This document shows, one piece after another, positions 61,887-64,000 of a stretch of 64,000 nt of DNA (positions are counted from its first letter, which is position 1; the number at the start of each line of letters is the position of its first letter). Origin of the DNA: Gp6-AA40 sp964505975 (GTDB lineage: Bacteria; Acidobacteriota; Vicinamibacteria; Vicinamibacterales; UBA2999). The translations under genes and the position numbers were made by a program. The stretch spans positions 22,430-86,429 of the forward strand of contig CAZDLW010000002.1 in NCBI GenBank assembly GCA_964505975.1, given 5' to 3'. Under the pieces are notes generated by a model. It made no database searches, had not been told where the DNA came from, and was given only the letters and a program-made list of their open reading frames with translations.

Positions 61887-61988
61887 ATTGCCAGCAGCAC
61901 AATCCTCGTGCAGGGCCCATCTGCCCTGCAACCGGGTCGTGATCGTCCTCCGCAGTGGACACAGCTGCGCATCTGTCGTGCTGGTCGG

Positions 61989-62720
61989 TCAAACAAGCAT
62001 CATCGTGCCAACCCCCAGCGCGATCAGCAGAATCTGCCGGAGTGAGCTGGCGTCGGTGCGGCCCCGATGGAGACCAGGGATCAAGTCTGCCATGGCAACG
62101 TAGAGGAAGCTGGCTGCCGCGAGGACGAGGAAGTAGGGGAGCGTGTGGGGGACCACGTCAAAGGCCAGAAACGCCGCGACTGCACCGAGTGCGCTGGCGC
62201 ACCCCGACAGTACGTTCAGGAACAGCGCCCGTTTCCGTGAGTAGCCGGCGTGCAGCAGAATGGCGAAATCGCCAACTTCTTGCGGGATCTCGTGCGCCGC
62301 GACGGCAATAGCGGTGCTGATCCCAAGCGGCACGGACGTCATCACCGCTGCGGCAATCATGGCGCCATCGACAAAGTTGTGGAACGCGTCCCCGACGAGC
62401 ACGGGAAACACCGCACCGTCGTGCACCTCGCAGTCGTGTGTGTGACAGTGGCGCCAGAGCACGAGCTTCTCCAGCACGAAAAACAGCAGAATCCCGGCGA
62501 GAAGAGTGGCAAACACACGTGATGGGGGCAGCTGCTCGAGCGTCTCCGGGAGAATCGCCAACATCGAAACCCCGAGAAGCGCGCCGACGGCGTAGCTGAC
62601 GAGCCACGGGATCAACTTGAGGCGTGCCGAATCGTTGATGAGCAGCACACCGGAGGCGACCAGGAGTCCGCCCATCCCCCCGAGCAGGCTCAGGCCAACG
62701 GCGATGGCAAACAGCGACAC
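61989..62720 (-). CDS. ZIP-family metal transporter
   Basis: A 243-residue membrane protein starting at GTG, with about eight helices. The conserved metal-site motifs are HNFVDGAMIAAAV (TM4) and HEIPQEVGDF (TM5). A short cytosolic His/Cys loop (WRHCHTHDCEVHDG, about 88-101) between TM3 and TM4 is typical for ZIP proteins and may bind the metal. It probably imports zinc or another divalent cation. It precedes the BON gene on the same strand across the scaffold gap. Confidence 0.9.
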   Translation of the reverse strand: MSLFAIAVGLSLLGGMGGLLVASGVLLINDSARLKLIPWLVSYAVGALLGVSMLAILPETLEQLPPSRVFATLLAGILLFFVLEKLVLWRHCHTHDCEVHDGAVFPVLVGDAFHNFVDGAMIAAAVMTSVPLGISTAIAVAAHEIPQEVGDFAILLHAGYSRKRALFLNVLSGCASALGAVAAFLAFDVVPHTLPYFLVLAAASFLYVAMADLIPGLHRGRTDASSLRQILLIALGVGTMMLV

Positions 62721-62857
62721 GTCAGGGGATGATATTACGGCTCCGTTGACTCTGACGACCGCGTATGTTCAGAACGTCGAGGGCTGACGAGGCTGCGCCT
62801 CGGACCCGCGAGCATGTTGGCGGCGGCCGAATGGCCAGCTATTTCGTGGACACACCA

Positions 62858-63883
62858 CTAGGATGCGAAGTACCCGCGTCGTGCTCGAACCGTCAGTCGT
62901 CGATTCTGCACCTCGACGCGGATGGCGTGCCAGCGCCCATCTTGTTCGGCCGTCCGCGCATATCCGAGGTAGTACTGCTGGTTCAATTCGTCGGCAATCC
63001 GCGCCGTGGCATCATCGAGGCCGTTGAAGCCCCGCACGATCTCCGTGCGACCGCCGCTGTCGTCGGTGATCTGACGAAGGATCCCGGCGTTCACGCGATC
63101 GTCAGAACCACCGGACCAGACGCCGCCGCCACCGGGGGCGGGGGGGAGCCGTTGTGGTGGCCGGCGTCCACCCGGCATGGGGATGGGGATCGGGATGGGA
63201 AGCTGAATCGGAGGACGAACGACGCGGCCAGTCGAGCGGCGGGCGGTCGCATCGACTCCAAGTGCATAGACGAGGACTTCGGTCTCTTGAATCTGCCGAA
63301 TCAATTGAGGCAGCGACGTACGGCTGCTGGTGTCGTTGCCGTCCGTGATCACGAGCAGGGCTTTCTTCCGGTTGCGGCCGGAAGCCGCCGTGGGGAGCGA
63401 CTCCGCGATAGCGTCGTACAGGGCCGTGCTGCCCCCGGTCGTGACACTTCGAACGGCGCGGTTCATCGTGTCTGGGGCGCTCGTCCAGTGCTGGAGAAGG
63501 TCGACGCCGCTCGCGAACCTCACGAAGAACATCTCGTCTTCTTCGTTCAGCAGTTCGTTCACGAAGCGCTCGATGGCGGTCTGGGCTGCCGACATCTTGT
63601 CCGGGGTCATGCTGCCGCTCGCGTCGAGTAGGATCCCGAGACTGACGGGCACGGGCTCGTTGCTGAAGTGTGAGATCTCCTGCGGCGCCCCGTCCTCGTA
63701 CACGGTGAAGTCCTCTTTTCGCAGTCCCTCGACGAATCGGCCGTTGCGGTCCGTCACGGTGGCTGTCACGTTGACCAGCTCGATGCCACTGCGGAAACGG
63801 AACCCCTCCTGGTCCTGCGCGCCGACGGAGGCCGTACCAATTGCGACTACGATGACGATGAGAGTCAACGACGAGATGCGCAT
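62858..63883 (-). CDS. Secreted VWA-domain protein with Pro-rich insert
   Basis: A 341-residue exported protein, second of its kind in the window. The signal peptide is MRISSLTLIVIVVAIGTASVGAQ. The family leader FRSGIELVNVTATVTDRNG and KEDFTVYEDGAPQEISHF precede the VWA domain with MIDAS motif DASGSM and TDGNDTSS. A low-complexity insert after about residue 225 (PIQLPIPIPIPMPGG, then APGGGG) comes from short G-rich DNA repeats. The C-terminus (QQYYLGYAR, then RRGYFAS) is typical of the VWFA-related Acidobacterial family. Function unknown. Confidence 0.88.
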   Translation of the reverse strand: MRISSLTLIVIVVAIGTASVGAQDQEGFRFRSGIELVNVTATVTDRNGRFVEGLRKEDFTVYEDGAPQEISHFSNEPVPVSLGILLDASGSMTPDKMSAAQTAIERFVNELLNEEDEMFFVRFASGVDLLQHWTSAPDTMNRAVRSVTTGGSTALYDAIAESLPTAASGRNRKKALLVITDGNDTSSRTSLPQLIRQIQETEVLVYALGVDATARRSTGRVVRPPIQLPIPIPIPMPGGRRPPQRLPPAPGGGGVWSGGSDDRVNAGILRQITDDSGGRTEIVRGFNGLDDATARIADELNQQYYLGYARTAEQDGRWHAIRVEVQNRRLTVRARRGYFAS

Positions 63884-64000
63884 TGGGGTCTCTCCGAAAC
63901 GCCGACAACGGCGCCACCAGGCAACGTCCGCCAGCGGGCTCTGCGGCCCGTCAGCCGCCCTGGCATCCTCAATCCACCCGCGGCCCGTGCCCGCCGCTGC

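Noticed and set aside
61995..62025. TGGCACG-like sigma-54 promoter on the minus strand
   Set aside because: The GG to GC spacing is one base short and it lies inside the end of the ZIP coding sequence.

Overview
The window is about 64 kb of GC-rich, gene-dense bacterial chromosome. It has no IS element, CRISPR array, rRNA or tRNA gene that I can see. Two secreted VWA proteins of the kind abundant in Acidobacteria, the large share of secreted peptidases, GAF/sigma-54 regulators and a bacterial GlnRS suggest an acidobacterium, perhaps class Vicinamibacteria. That placement is inference from gene content, not a phylogenetic result. One 100-N scaffold gap lies near the right end.

Layout. 1-12 kb is a signalling and surface region: a PilT-like protein with a ruined Walker A motif coupled to a PilZ protein, a GAF-only protein, two related sensorless sigma-54 activators (both GSFTGA instead of GAFTGA), a large secreted Ig-repeat protein, a GAF-GGDEF diguanylate cyclase, and gmhA. 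12-20.5 kb is a second regulatory block: a canonical sigma-54 response regulator with an Arg-rich partner gene, a small HTH protein, a stand-alone DHp-like mini-protein, a FliA/WhiG-type sigma factor whose Shine-Dalgarno lies in a hairpin, a hybrid histidine kinase, a 49-residue membrane protein, a FabZ-like protein lacking the catalytic His, and a GAF-GAF-PP2C phosphatase. 20.5-38 kb holds metabolism and envelope genes: glnA, a PDZ protein, an orphan nuoG, an M1-type peptidase, a KBL-family PLP enzyme, a TonB-like protein, an aminotransferase, a VWA/OmpA pair, an SDR and a prolyl oligopeptidase. 38.5-46 kb is one transcription unit for a YbhGFSR-like drug exporter: TetR, membrane fusion protein, two separate ATPases, TolC and two ABC-2 permeases. 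46-64 kb is mostly housekeeping: aminotransferase, malQ, glnS, rmuC, M23 peptidase, DUF1015 protein with serC, pcnB, polA (proofreading residues lost), a BON protein, a ZIP transporter and a second VWA protein.

How the genes may work together. The left 20 kb has c-di-GMP synthesis (GGDEF) and sensing (PilZ), several sigma-54 activators and an alternative sigma factor beside surface or adhesion genes. The simplest reading is regulated surface attachment or exopolysaccharide production. The most unusual features are proteins that keep a family fold but lose its catalytic residues (PilT-like ATPase, FabZ-like enzyme, PolA 3'-5' exonuclease), the paired GSFTGA activators with a C9 tract in one of them, and several strong inverted repeats at regulatory positions.
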